From the NCBI RefSeq assembly GCF_003583405.1, contig NZ_QXEC01000011.1:124001-188000 (forward strand): a DNA stretch of 64,000 nt. The letters are read 5' to 3'. Below are positions 1-7,422 of this stretch, piece by piece. The translations under genes and the position numbers were made by a program. The stretch's first letter is position 1. Each line of letters starts with the position of its first letter. The notes beneath the pieces are model-generated. The model was not told the DNA's origin. It did no database searches and saw only the letters and a program-made list of their open reading frames with translations. The DNA comes from Micromonospora radicis. GTDB taxonomy: Bacteria; Actinomycetota; Actinomycetes; Mycobacteriales; Micromonosporaceae.

Positions 1-7
1 GGGACGG

Positions 8-469
8 GTGGGAACGGCGTTCGCGGTGGCCGGAGTCCTCGGCGTGGCGACCCTGCGGGCGGCGCGGAGCGCCGTCTCCCGCTGGTGGGCGAGGCACCGG
101 GTCACCGACGGGCGACCCGACCCGACCGGGCGACCCGAGCGGCGCCGGGCGGACCGCCCCGCCCGGGGCCGGTGGGAGGTGGTCACGATCCACCGTCCGC
201 CCGAGGATGTGCTGGCCGGAGGTGACTGGCCGGAGCCGTTGCGCCGGCTCGACGACGCCGTCCAGGTCGAGCTGCGCGAACTGCCCGGTCGGGCCACCGA
301 ACTGGCCGCCCGGCCGCAATCCGGTCCGGTACCACCCGGCCTGGCCGCGCACCTGGTCGCCGACGACCCGGTGCTCGCCGTACGCCATGCGTTGTGGCAG
401 GTCAAGCAGCTCGTCGAGACCGGCCGGGCGCCGCCGGCCGACAGTTCGACCGGCAACCACGCGGACTGA
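8..469 (+). CDS. Hypothetical protein (may begin before the window)
   Basis: A 153-residue frame opens with a GTG at the window edge, so its true start may lie upstream. The first 25 residues are hydrophobic and Ala/Val-rich, resembling a membrane segment. An Arg-rich stretch (about residues 26-55) and a soluble acidic/Ala-rich C-terminus follow. Third codon positions are mostly G/C, supporting coding. It ends 64 bases before the next plus-strand gene. I do not recognise the family and propose no function. Confidence 0.5.
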   Translation: MGTAFAVAGVLGVATLRAARSAVSRWWARHRVTDGRPDPTGRPERRRADRPARGRWEVVTIHRPPEDVLAGGDWPEPLRRLDDAVQVELRELPGRATELAARPQSGPVPPGLAAHLVADDPVLAVRHALWQVKQLVETGRAPPADSSTGNHAD

Positions 470-533
470 GCGGCGGACCGACCGCGACGTCGCCGACCAG
501 CGCACCCCCCGGGCGGACTGGCATCATCGCGGG

Positions 534-1739
534 ATGGCTGCGGATCGGGCGTACGACATCATGTTGTTCGGGGCGACCGGCTTCACCGGCGGGCTCACCG
601 CGCGGTACCTCGCCCGGCACGCGCCGCCCGGGCTGCGCTGGGCGATCGCCGGCCGCAACCCCGACAAGCTGGCCGACGTACGCGGACAACTGGCCGCGGT
701 CGATCCGGCGCTGGCCGACCTGCCGCTGCTCACCGCCGACGCCGCCGACCCGGCGGCGCTGCGCGCGGTGGCCGCCACCGCCCGGGTGGTGGCCAGCACG
801 GTGGGCCCCTTCATCCGGTACGGGGAGCCGTTGGTGGCCGCCTGCGCCGCCGCCGGCACCGACTACCTGGACATCACCGGTGAGCCGGAGTTCGTCGACC
901 TGATGTACCTCCGCCACCACGCCGAGGCGGTACGCACCGGCGCCCGGCTGGTGCACACCTGCGGCTTCGACTCGATCCCGCACGACCTGGGCGTCTGGTT
1001 CACGCTCAAGCAGTTGCCCCCCGGAGTGCCGATCGCGGTGGACGGGTACGTACGGGCGGGTGGACGGGTCTCCGCCGGCACCTACCACTCGGCGTTGACC
1101 GCCTTCTCGCGTACGGCGCAGACGGCGCGGGCCGCCCGCGAACGCCGGGCGGTCGAGCCGCGCCCGGCGGACCGCCGGGTCAGCGCCGTGCCCGGCAGGC
1201 TGGCCCGGTCGCGCGACCTGCCCGGCTGGGCGGTGCCGCTGCCGACCATCGATCCACTTGTGGTACGCCGCTCGGCGGCGGCCCGCCCCGAGTACGGACC
1301 GGACTTCCGCTACCGGCACTTCGCGGCGGTGCGGCGGCTCGCCACGGTGCTGGCCGCCGGTGCCGGTCTGGGCGCCCTCGCCGGCCTGGTGAAGCTGCCA
1401 CCCACCCGGCGTTGGCTGCTCGGCCGGCTCGCCGCCGGGCAGGGGCCGAGCGCGCAGCAGCGGGCCGAGTCTTGGTTCCGGGTCCGGTTCGTCGGCTCCG
1501 GGGGCGGACGCCGGGTGGTCACCGAGGTGTCCGGTGGCGATCCCGGCTACGACGAGACCGCCAAGATGCTCGCCGAGTCGGCCCTCTGCCTGGCCCTGGA
1601 CGACCTGCCCGCCACCTCGGGCCAGGTCACCCCGGTCACCGCGATGGGCGACGCGCTGCTGCACCGGCTCACCGCCGCGGGCCTCACCTTCCGGGTGCTC
1701 GACGACGGCGTCACCGCCACCGCCACCGGAGACAGCTGA
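534..1739 (+). CDS. Saccharopine dehydrogenase-like NAD(P) oxidoreductase (trans-acting enoyl reductase type)
   Basis: A 401-residue protein beginning MAADRAYDIMLFGATGFTGG. The GATGFTGG turn at residues 11-18 is a Rossmann dinucleotide-binding loop, and the next conserved stretch (AGRNPDKL, then DLPLLTADAAD) fits the saccharopine dehydrogenase NADP fold. Length and architecture match the actinobacterial/mycobacterial family that includes trans-acting enoyl reductases of lipid synthesis and other saccharopine-dehydrogenase-like reductases. The ATG at 534 is chosen because the Rossmann motif then sits near the N-terminus; the upstream in-frame extension overlaps the preceding gene and looks non-coding. 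The substrate cannot be read from sequence and no polyketide genes flank it. Confidence 0.8.
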   Translation: MAADRAYDIMLFGATGFTGGLTARYLARHAPPGLRWAIAGRNPDKLADVRGQLAAVDPALADLPLLTADAADPAALRAVAATARVVASTVGPFIRYGEPLVAACAAAGTDYLDITGEPEFVDLMYLRHHAEAVRTGARLVHTCGFDSIPHDLGVWFTLKQLPPGVPIAVDGYVRAGGRVSAGTYHSALTAFSRTAQTARAARERRAVEPRPADRRVSAVPGRLARSRDLPGWAVPLPTIDPLVVRRSAAARPEYGPDFRYRHFAAVRRLATVLAAGAGLGALAGLVKLPPTRRWLLGRLAAGQGPSAQQRAESWFRVRFVGSGGGRRVVTEVSGGDPGYDETAKMLAESALCLALDDLPATSGQVTPVTAMGDALLHRLTAAGLTFRVLDDGVTATATGDS

Positions 1740-1800
1740 CCGCGTCGGCACACGGGCGCGGCTTGACCCTCGACCAGGTGGAGGGGGCAGGATCTGCGGG

Positions 1801-2973
1801 GTGGAGAGCGACCTGCGCAGCATCGGTGAGCTGGCCCGGGCCAGCGGGCTGACGGTGAGTGCCCTGCGGTTCTACGACGCCGCCGGGGTGCTGGTGCCGG
1901 CCTGGGTCGACCCGGTGACCGGGTACCGCCGCTACGCCGACGACCAGGTGGCGTCGGCCCGGCTGGTGGCGGGGCTGCGCCGGGTGGGTATGCCGGTTGC
2001 CGAGATCGCCCGGGCGGTGCGCGCCGAGCCCGCCGTGGTCCACGAGTTGCTCGACACGCAGCTGCGCCGGCTGGCGGACGGGCTGGCGGACGCCCGCCGC
2101 GAGGTGTCCCGGATCCGGTCACTGCTCCCGGCCGACCGGTCGGCCGCGGTCACCCGGCTCACCGTGACCGCCGCCGACCTGGCCGCCGCCGTGGACGCCG
2201 TCCGGTTCGCCGTCGGCACCGATCCCGCGTTGCCGGCGTTGACCGGTGTCCTGTTCGACGTGTCGGCCGCGGGTCTCCGGCTGGTGGCGACCGACCGGCA
2301 CCGGCTGGCGATGGCGACGGCCGACGCCGTGGTGCACGGCCCGGCGGTACGGGCCCTGCTGCCGTTGGACGCCGTGGACCGCCTGCGCGCCCTGCTCCAC
2401 ACCGCCACCACCACCGCCGAGGCCGTCGGCGTCGCCACCGCCGAAGCCACCGTCGCCGTCGACGGTGTGGAGGACGGCGGCCTGGGTGACGTGCGGCTGG
2501 TCCTGACCGGCTCCCGGCTGCTCGCGGAGGTGGCCGGGCGCGAGTGGTACGCCGTGGCGTTGCCGGACGAGTTCCCGGACTACCAGGCGCTGCTGCCGAG
2601 CCACCGTGCCGGCTCGACGCACCGGATCCCGGTCGACGCCGAGTGGCTGGTCGCCGCGCTGCGCGCGGGCACGCCGACCGTCGTCCGTCAGTACGCCGGC
2701 CGGCCGTTGCCGGTGACCGTCCTCGGCCTGGGCCGGCCGGACCGGCTCCGCCTGCTCGGCGCCGACGACCTCACCACCGACGGTGCTGCCGCCCGCGCCG
2801 ACCGGGTACCGGCCGAGCTGCGGGTCGGGGTGAACGGCGAGTACCTGCTCGACGCGCTGGACGCCGCCGGTGGCGGGCATCTGACGTTGGAGCTGGACAG
2901 TCCGCTCGCGCCGCTGGCGATCCGCCGCCCCGACGACAGGGTCTTCTCCATCCTGATGCCGATCCGACTCTGA
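1801..2973 (+). CDS. MerR-type regulator fused to a DNA polymerase III beta-clamp-like region
   Basis: A 390-residue protein from GTG 1801. Residues 5-75 are a MerR winged helix (LRSIGELARASGLTVSALRF, then GYRRYADDQV), and residues 78-108 form the usual coiled coil. From about 118 to the end the sequence resembles two sliding-clamp domains: residues 160-170 read LRLVATDRHRLA, the C-terminal part has GVNGEYLLDALDA, and it ends in an FSILMPIRL strand like the end of DnaN. A replicative clamp has three such domains, so this is not DnaN. MerR proteins normally use the C-terminal region as effector sensor; here a clamp fold takes that place. Ligand and target are unknown. It is followed by serS after 79 bases. 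Confidence 0.85.
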   Translation: MESDLRSIGELARASGLTVSALRFYDAAGVLVPAWVDPVTGYRRYADDQVASARLVAGLRRVGMPVAEIARAVRAEPAVVHELLDTQLRRLADGLADARREVSRIRSLLPADRSAAVTRLTVTAADLAAAVDAVRFAVGTDPALPALTGVLFDVSAAGLRLVATDRHRLAMATADAVVHGPAVRALLPLDAVDRLRALLHTATTTAEAVGVATAEATVAVDGVEDGGLGDVRLVLTGSRLLAEVAGREWYAVALPDEFPDYQALLPSHRAGSTHRIPVDAEWLVAALRAGTPTVVRQYAGRPLPVTVLGLGRPDRLRLLGADDLTTDGAAARADRVPAELRVGVNGEYLLDALDAAGGGHLTLELDSPLAPLAIRRPDDRVFSILMPIRL

Positions 2974-3052
2974 CCGCACGGCGGGGCGATTCGGGCCCGG
3001 CGGTAACATCTGGTGGTCCACCCGACTCCCAGACGGAGGCGTACGGAGCAGC

Positions 3053-4333
3053 ATGCTCGACATGGAGTTGATCCGAAAGGATCGCGACGCGGTGGCGGCC
3101 GCGCTGGCGAAGCGGCTCGACGCCGCCGAGGTCGACCGGGCGCTGGATGAGATCCAGGACCTCGACCGGGAACGCCGCCGGCTGATCACCGAGATCGACG
3201 GGGAACGCCAGCGCCGCAAGGCCGAGGCCCGGGCGTACGCGCAGGCGAAGCGGTCCGGTGTCGAGCCGGAGGTGACCTCCGACGACGGTCGTAAGCAGGT
3301 CGCCGAGCTGGAGGCCGAGCTCGACGACGTGCAGTCGCGGCTGCGTGCCGTGATGAGCGAGCTGCCGAACCTGCCCGCCGAGGACGTGGTCCCGGGTGGC
3401 AAGGAGGCCAACCGGGTGGTGAAGACCTTCGGCGCGCCGCCGGCCATCGAGAAGGTCCGCGACCACGTCGAGTTGAGCCGGATGCTGGGCCTGGTCGACC
3501 ACGAGCGCGGCGTCAAGCTGGGCGGCTCGGGCTTCTGGATGTACACCGGCCTGGGCGCCCGCTTCGAGTGGGCGCTGCTCAACTGGCTGATCGAGCGGAA
3601 CATCGAGGCCGGGTACGAGTTCCTGCTCCCGCCGCACCTGCTGCTGGACACCGCCGGCTTCGCCGCCGGCCAGTTCCCCAAGTTCTACGACGACGTCTAC
3701 CACCTGGACCGGCAGTCCGCCCCACGCGGGCAGTTCCTGCTGCCGACGGCGGAGACGGCGATCCTCGGCGCGTACCAGGACGAGATCCTGGAGACCGCGA
3801 AGCTGCCGCTGCGGGTGTTCGCGTACACCCCCTGCTACCGCCGCGAGGCGGCCGGGTCGCACTCGGACGAACGCGGCACGGTACGCGGCCACCAGTTCAA
3901 CAAGGTGGAGATCTTCCAGTTCACCCTGCCCGAGCACGCCGACGCCGCGCTGGAGCAGATGGTCACCCACGCGGAGAGCCTGGTCGAGGGGCTCGGCCTG
4001 CACTACCAGCGCAGCCTGCTGGCGGCCGGCGACGCCAGCGCCGCGATGCGCAAGACCCTCGACATCGAGGTGTGGATGCCGAGCACCGGCAAGTACAAGG
4101 AGGTCTCGTCGGTCTCCTGGAGCGGTGACTACCAGGCCCGCCGGGCGGCGATCCGGTACCGCGAGCCGGGCGGCAAGCAGACCCGCTTCGTCCACACCCT
4201 CAACGGCTCGGCGCTGGCCACCAGCCGGCTCTTCCCGGCCATCCTGGAGCAGTTCCAGCAGCCCGACGGCTCGGTCCTGGTCCCCGAGGTGCTCCGCCCC
4301 CGCCTAGGCACCGACCGCCTGACCCCCCGCTGA
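3053..4333 (+). CDS. serS: Seryl-tRNA synthetase
   Basis: A class II aminoacyl-tRNA synthetase that charges tRNA-Ser in the cytoplasm. It has 426 residues, the normal bacterial length. Residues 1-110 form the long antiparallel coiled-coil arm (charged, Arg/Glu/Lys-rich) that contacts the tRNA long arm. The catalytic core carries class II motif 2 (about FAYTPCYRREAAGSHSDERG, then RGHQFNKVE) and motif 3 (NGSALATSRL) near the end. The start at ATG 3053 gives the typical MLDMELIRKDRD N-terminus; an in-frame ATG nine bases later is possible. No T-box or other leader was seen in the 79-base upstream gap. It ends convergently with the CcdA-like gene, overlapping it by 30 bases. Confidence 0.97.
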   Translation: MLDMELIRKDRDAVAAALAKRLDAAEVDRALDEIQDLDRERRRLITEIDGERQRRKAEARAYAQAKRSGVEPEVTSDDGRKQVAELEAELDDVQSRLRAVMSELPNLPAEDVVPGGKEANRVVKTFGAPPAIEKVRDHVELSRMLGLVDHERGVKLGGSGFWMYTGLGARFEWALLNWLIERNIEAGYEFLLPPHLLLDTAGFAAGQFPKFYDDVYHLDRQSAPRGQFLLPTAETAILGAYQDEILETAKLPLRVFAYTPCYRREAAGSHSDERGTVRGHQFNKVEIFQFTLPEHADAALEQMVTHAESLVEGLGLHYQRSLLAAGDASAAMRKTLDIEVWMPSTGKYKEVSSVSWSGDYQARRAAIRYREPGGKQTRFVHTLNGSALATSRLFPAILEQFQQPDGSVLVPEVLRPRLGTDRLTPR

Positions 4334-5338
4334 CCCATCCCCCTCCTTCTCTCCCTCTCCCGCCGCCCTCTCCGCCCCTGCCCTCGCCGCCCCCGCCGTC
4401 GATCTTGCACTTGTGGTCACTGAAACGTCCGCATCCGCCGCTCTTGTCGGGGCAGAAAGTGCACGATCGCCGGGCCGGGCGGGGTGGGCGGGGCGCGTGG
4501 GGTGGGGGTGGGCGGGGTGGGTGCGGGTTAGGAGGGTTAGGGCTAGGAGGGTGGTCAGGGTGAGGGCCAGGGCGGTGGGGCCGATGGATTCCACGGTGCC
4601 GGCGAGCCAGCGCTGGATCCCGGCGGCGGTGGTGACCACCGGATCGGTGAGCGCATCCCGGCGGCCGGCGAACAGGCGCACCTCGTACCAGCCGTACCAG
4701 GCGACGTAGCCGCCGGAGAGCAGCAGCACCAGGCCGCTGAGCCGGGACGCCCAGGCACCGGCGCCGCGCAGCCGGGCCACCACCCCGCCGCGCAGCAGCG
4801 CCACGCCGAGCGCGGCCACCGTCACCACCAGCCCCATCCCGAGGGCGTACGCGCCGAACAGCGCCAACCCCCGCGCCGTCGAACCGGCCTGCAAGCTGGT
4901 CACCACGATCGCCAGGAACGGTGCGATGGCGCAGCCCAGCGAGGCGACCGCGTACGCCATGCCGAACAGCACCATCGACGGCAGCGAGCGGGTCAGCCGG
5001 GGTGCCCGGGCCAGTGGGCGCAGGGTAGGCAGCCGACGGCCGACGAGCAGCCAACCGCCGAGCAGCACCAGCAACAGCCCCAGCCCGATGGTGAACCACG
5101 GCAGCCGGGGGCGCAGCCAGCCGGCGACCGGGGCCAGCGCCAGACCGAAGGCGCCGAACACCACGACGTACCCGAGGGTGAGCGCGGCGGCGGCGGTGAG
5201 CGCCCGCCGTACCGCGCCGCGGGTGTCGGTGGCACCGGCGACCAGCAGCGACAGGTACGCCGGCAGCATCGCGAAGCCGCACGGGTTGACCGCGCCGAGC
5301 ATCCCGGCGGTCAGCGCCAGCAGTAGCGGCGCCTCCAT
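4304..5338 (-). CDS. CcdA/DsbD-type thiol-disulfide transmembrane protein
   Basis: A 344-residue membrane protein with about six hydrophobic segments in the first 265 residues. NPCGFAMLPAY (Cys20) in the first helix and ASLGCAIAPF in a later helix carry the paired cysteines typical of CcdA, which passes electrons across the membrane to periplasmic thioredoxin-like partners. Its ATG shares one base with the stop of the upstream TlpA-like lipoprotein (TGATG), so they are translationally coupled. The last ~75 residues are low-complexity and run through an inverted-repeat element at 4401-4468 and into the 3' end of serS. This tail is probably an extension after loss of the original stop rather than a domain. 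Confidence 0.85.
   Translation of the reverse strand: MEAPLLLALTAGMLGAVNPCGFAMLPAYLSLLVAGATDTRGAVRRALTAAAALTLGYVVVFGAFGLALAPVAGWLRPRLPWFTIGLGLLLVLLGGWLLVGRRLPTLRPLARAPRLTRSLPSMVLFGMAYAVASLGCAIAPFLAIVVTSLQAGSTARGLALFGAYALGMGLVVTVAALGVALLRGGVVARLRGAGAWASRLSGLVLLLSGGYVAWYGWYEVRLFAGRRDALTDPVVTTAAGIQRWLAGTVESIGPTALALTLTTLLALTLLTRTHPAHPHPTRPAHPARPGDRALSAPTRAADADVSVTTSARSTAGAARAGAERAAGEGEKEGDGSAGGQAVGA
4401..4468. repeat. Intergenic REP-like inverted repeat
   Basis: GATCTTGCACTT (4401-4412) and AAGTGCACGATC (4457-4468) are inverted copies matching at 11 of 12 positions, separated by 44 bases. I recall similar TGCACTT-armed elements from intergenic regions of Micromonospora genomes. Here the element lies within the open 3' end of the CcdA-like gene. 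Confidence 0.6.
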
Positions 5339-5934
5339 CAGGCGGCCAGGGCGGTGACCCGTCGGGTGAGGTCCTCACCGTCCAGCCAGCCCTGGTGGAT
5401 CACCTTCCCGTCCCGGTCGATGATCACGAAGGTGCTCTGCTCGACGACGCCGAAGCGCCGCCAGAGCACGCCCGCACGGTCGTCGAGCTGCGGGACCGGA
5501 CCCAGCTCGAACTCGGTGACGAACTCGGCCATCGCCTTCTGCTCGCCCAGCCCGGCGACGCCGATGATCGGCACGGTGTCCCGGAAGCCGGGCGCGATCT
5601 CGGCCACTGTCCACGCCTGACTGGCGCAGGCGGCGCACCAGGGCGCCCAGAACCACAGCACCACCGGGCGGCCGGCCAGGTCGGCGGCGTCGAACGCGGC
5701 GCCGTCCAGGGTCTTGCCGGTGAACCGCAGGGTGTCCGGCACCGGGCCGACCGGTGCCGCCGACGGGGACGCGGCGGCGCCGGCCGAGGGGGACGCGGCG
5801 CCGTCGACCGCCGGGGGCGCGGCCGGTGGCTCGGGTGCCGGCGGTACCGCCTCGGCGGCGCAACCGGCCAGCGCGACGGCGAGCAGGGCGGTGAGTACGG
5901 CGACGAACCGTCCCCTCGTTCGTGCCGTACCCAT
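5338..5934 (-). CDS. TlpA/ResA-like thioredoxin-fold lipoprotein
   Basis: A 198-residue exported lipoprotein. Residues 1-24 are a signal peptide with a lipobox LAGC (Cys25), so the mature protein is tethered outside the membrane. A Pro/Ala/Ser linker runs to about residue 65. The thioredoxin-like domain follows with active site WCAAC (Cys100 and Cys103) after VVLWFWAP, plus FVIIDRDGKV near the end. It probably reduces or exchanges disulfides in extracytoplasmic proteins using electrons from the CcdA-like protein encoded next, to which it is coupled by a TGATG junction. It lies 21 bases downstream of the NuoF-like gene. Confidence 0.88.
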   Translation of the reverse strand: MGTARTRGRFVAVLTALLAVALAGCAAEAVPPAPEPPAAPPAVDGAASPSAGAAASPSAAPVGPVPDTLRFTGKTLDGAAFDAADLAGRPVVLWFWAPWCAACASQAWTVAEIAPGFRDTVPIIGVAGLGEQKAMAEFVTEFELGPVPQLDDRAGVLWRRFGVVEQSTFVIIDRDGKVIHQGWLDGEDLTRRVTALAA

Positions 5935-5955
5935 CCGTGTCTCCTTCGGCTTCGC

Positions 5956-7422
5956 TCAGGCCTTGGTCAGTCGTAGCGCCAACTCCGGGCAGACCTTGAT
6001 CGCCTTCACCGCGCCCTCCCGCAGCCAGGTCGGCACCGGGGTCGGCGGGAAGGCGGGGTAACCGTTCTGGTCGAGGCGGATGAAGTCCGGCACCACGTGG
6101 GCGCAGAGTCCGTGCCCGTCGCACCGGGACCAGTCCAGCACCAGCTTCTGCGGGTCCGGGTCGGGGGCACCGGGCAGCCCCATCACGCCCTTGACCCGCC
6201 GGCCGCAGCCCTCGCCGGTGGTGTGCTTCTTCAGGTCGTCGGCGAAGACCTCCATCGCCGAGAGGGCGAATCGGGACGTACCGTCGGGGTGGCTGCAGGC
6301 ACCCCGGCCCTTGACGTCACCGGCGGCGGCCCGGACGACCTCCACCGGCGCGCTGCCGGAGACCGCCAGGTCGACGGCGCGGGCCAGGTCGGGCAGTCCC
6401 CGCTTGCACGGGCCGCACTGGCCGGCGGACTCGCCGGCCAGGTAGCGCACCACCTGCGCGGCCTCGCCGAGGGGGCAGGTGTCGTTGGCCAGCGGGACGA
6501 TGATGCCGGCGCCGAGGGTGCCGCCGACGGCGGCGAGCCCCTTGCGGGAGACCTCGGCCTTGTTCGCCGCCTCCCAGGTGATCCACTTGCCGTGGTAGCC
6601 GCCCATCAGGATGCCCGGCCCCTCGGGGACCTCGCAGAGTTCGAGGATCTCCCGCAGCGGGGTGCCGGCCGCGCACTCGACCACCGCGTGGCGTTTGGCC
6701 GCGCCGGTCACGCTCAGCAGGACGGTGCCGGGTTCGTCGTCGGTGCCGAGCGCGGCGTACTCGTACGGGCCGAGTCGGGCGGCGATCGCCAGCTGGGAGT
6801 ACGTCTCGGCGTTGGACAGCAGGGTGGGCAGGTTGTTGACGCCGGAGTCGCTGGACCGCTTCTTGGTGCCGGGCGGGATGTGCGGCAGCCCGTTGATCCC
6901 GTTGACCAGTGCGCCGCCCTCGCCGCTGATGAACCGGTGCGGGACCGTCACGAGGCTGGTCGGTACCGGCATCCGGCGCTCCTCCAGCGCCTCCATCAGG
7001 GAGTCCCGGCCGACCAGGTCGTCGGCCACGCAGAGCACGATCTCCTCGGCGTCGAGCGCGAACGCGGCCAGCGCGGCGCCGTCGAGGATCAGGTGCGGCG
7101 CCCGGGTCAGGATGACCTTGTCCTTCCAGCTGGCCGGCTCACCCTCGGTGGCGTTGACCACCACCACCGGCGGCAGGTCCTGGCGTTCACAGGACTCCAG
7201 CACCGCCCGCAGCTTCTTGGCGAACGGGAACCCGGCGCCGCCCTTGCCCTTGAGCTGGATGCCCTCGGCCAGACGCAGCAGGTTGGACGGTTCCATCGGA
7301 CTGATCGGACCGTGCACCATCTCGTGTGCCCGCAGGTCGAGGCGACCGAACTCGGCGAACCCGGCGGTGAGTCGCGGTTCACCGACGGCGGCCACCGGGG
7401 GGACCGTGGTACGCATCGTCAC
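5956..7422 (-). CDS. NuoF-like NADH/FMN/Fe-S protein with C-terminal ferredoxin
   Basis: A 488-residue soluble flavoprotein. KGKGGAGFPFAKK (about residue 60) is the FMN/NADH-binding loop of NuoF-type subunits. NATEGEPASWKDK, a SLBB-like middle region and a cluster containing CGPCKRG (about 340) with further cysteines supply one 4Fe-4S site. The last ~70 residues resemble a small ferredoxin (WSRCDGHGLCAHVVPD, then KVCPELAL). No other Nuo subunits are present, so it is not respiratory complex I. Its stop overlaps the end of no other gene, but its ATG overlaps the stop of the upstream multi-His membrane protein by four bases, suggesting it feeds NAD(P)H electrons to that protein. Acceptor identity is inference. 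Confidence 0.85.
   Translation of the reverse strand: MTMRTTVPPVAAVGEPRLTAGFAEFGRLDLRAHEMVHGPISPMEPSNLLRLAEGIQLKGKGGAGFPFAKKLRAVLESCERQDLPPVVVVNATEGEPASWKDKVILTRAPHLILDGAALAAFALDAEEIVLCVADDLVGRDSLMEALEERRMPVPTSLVTVPHRFISGEGGALVNGINGLPHIPPGTKKRSSDSGVNNLPTLLSNAETYSQLAIAARLGPYEYAALGTDDEPGTVLLSVTGAAKRHAVVECAAGTPLREILELCEVPEGPGILMGGYHGKWITWEAANKAEVSRKGLAAVGGTLGAGIIVPLANDTCPLGEAAQVVRYLAGESAGQCGPCKRGLPDLARAVDLAVSGSAPVEVVRAAAGDVKGRGACSHPDGTSRFALSAMEVFADDLKKHTTGEGCGRRVKGVMGLPGAPDPDPQKLVLDWSRCDGHGLCAHVVPDFIRLDQNGYPAFPPTPVPTWLREGAVKAIKVCPELALRLTKA

Noticed and set aside
2974..3052. T-box or riboswitch before serS
   Set aside because: The gap is only 79 bases, with no T-box sequence or extended structure.
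5956..7422. Part of respiratory complex I
   Set aside because: No other Nuo genes are nearby, and the C-terminal ferredoxin fusion and coupling to a haem-type membrane protein point to a different complex.
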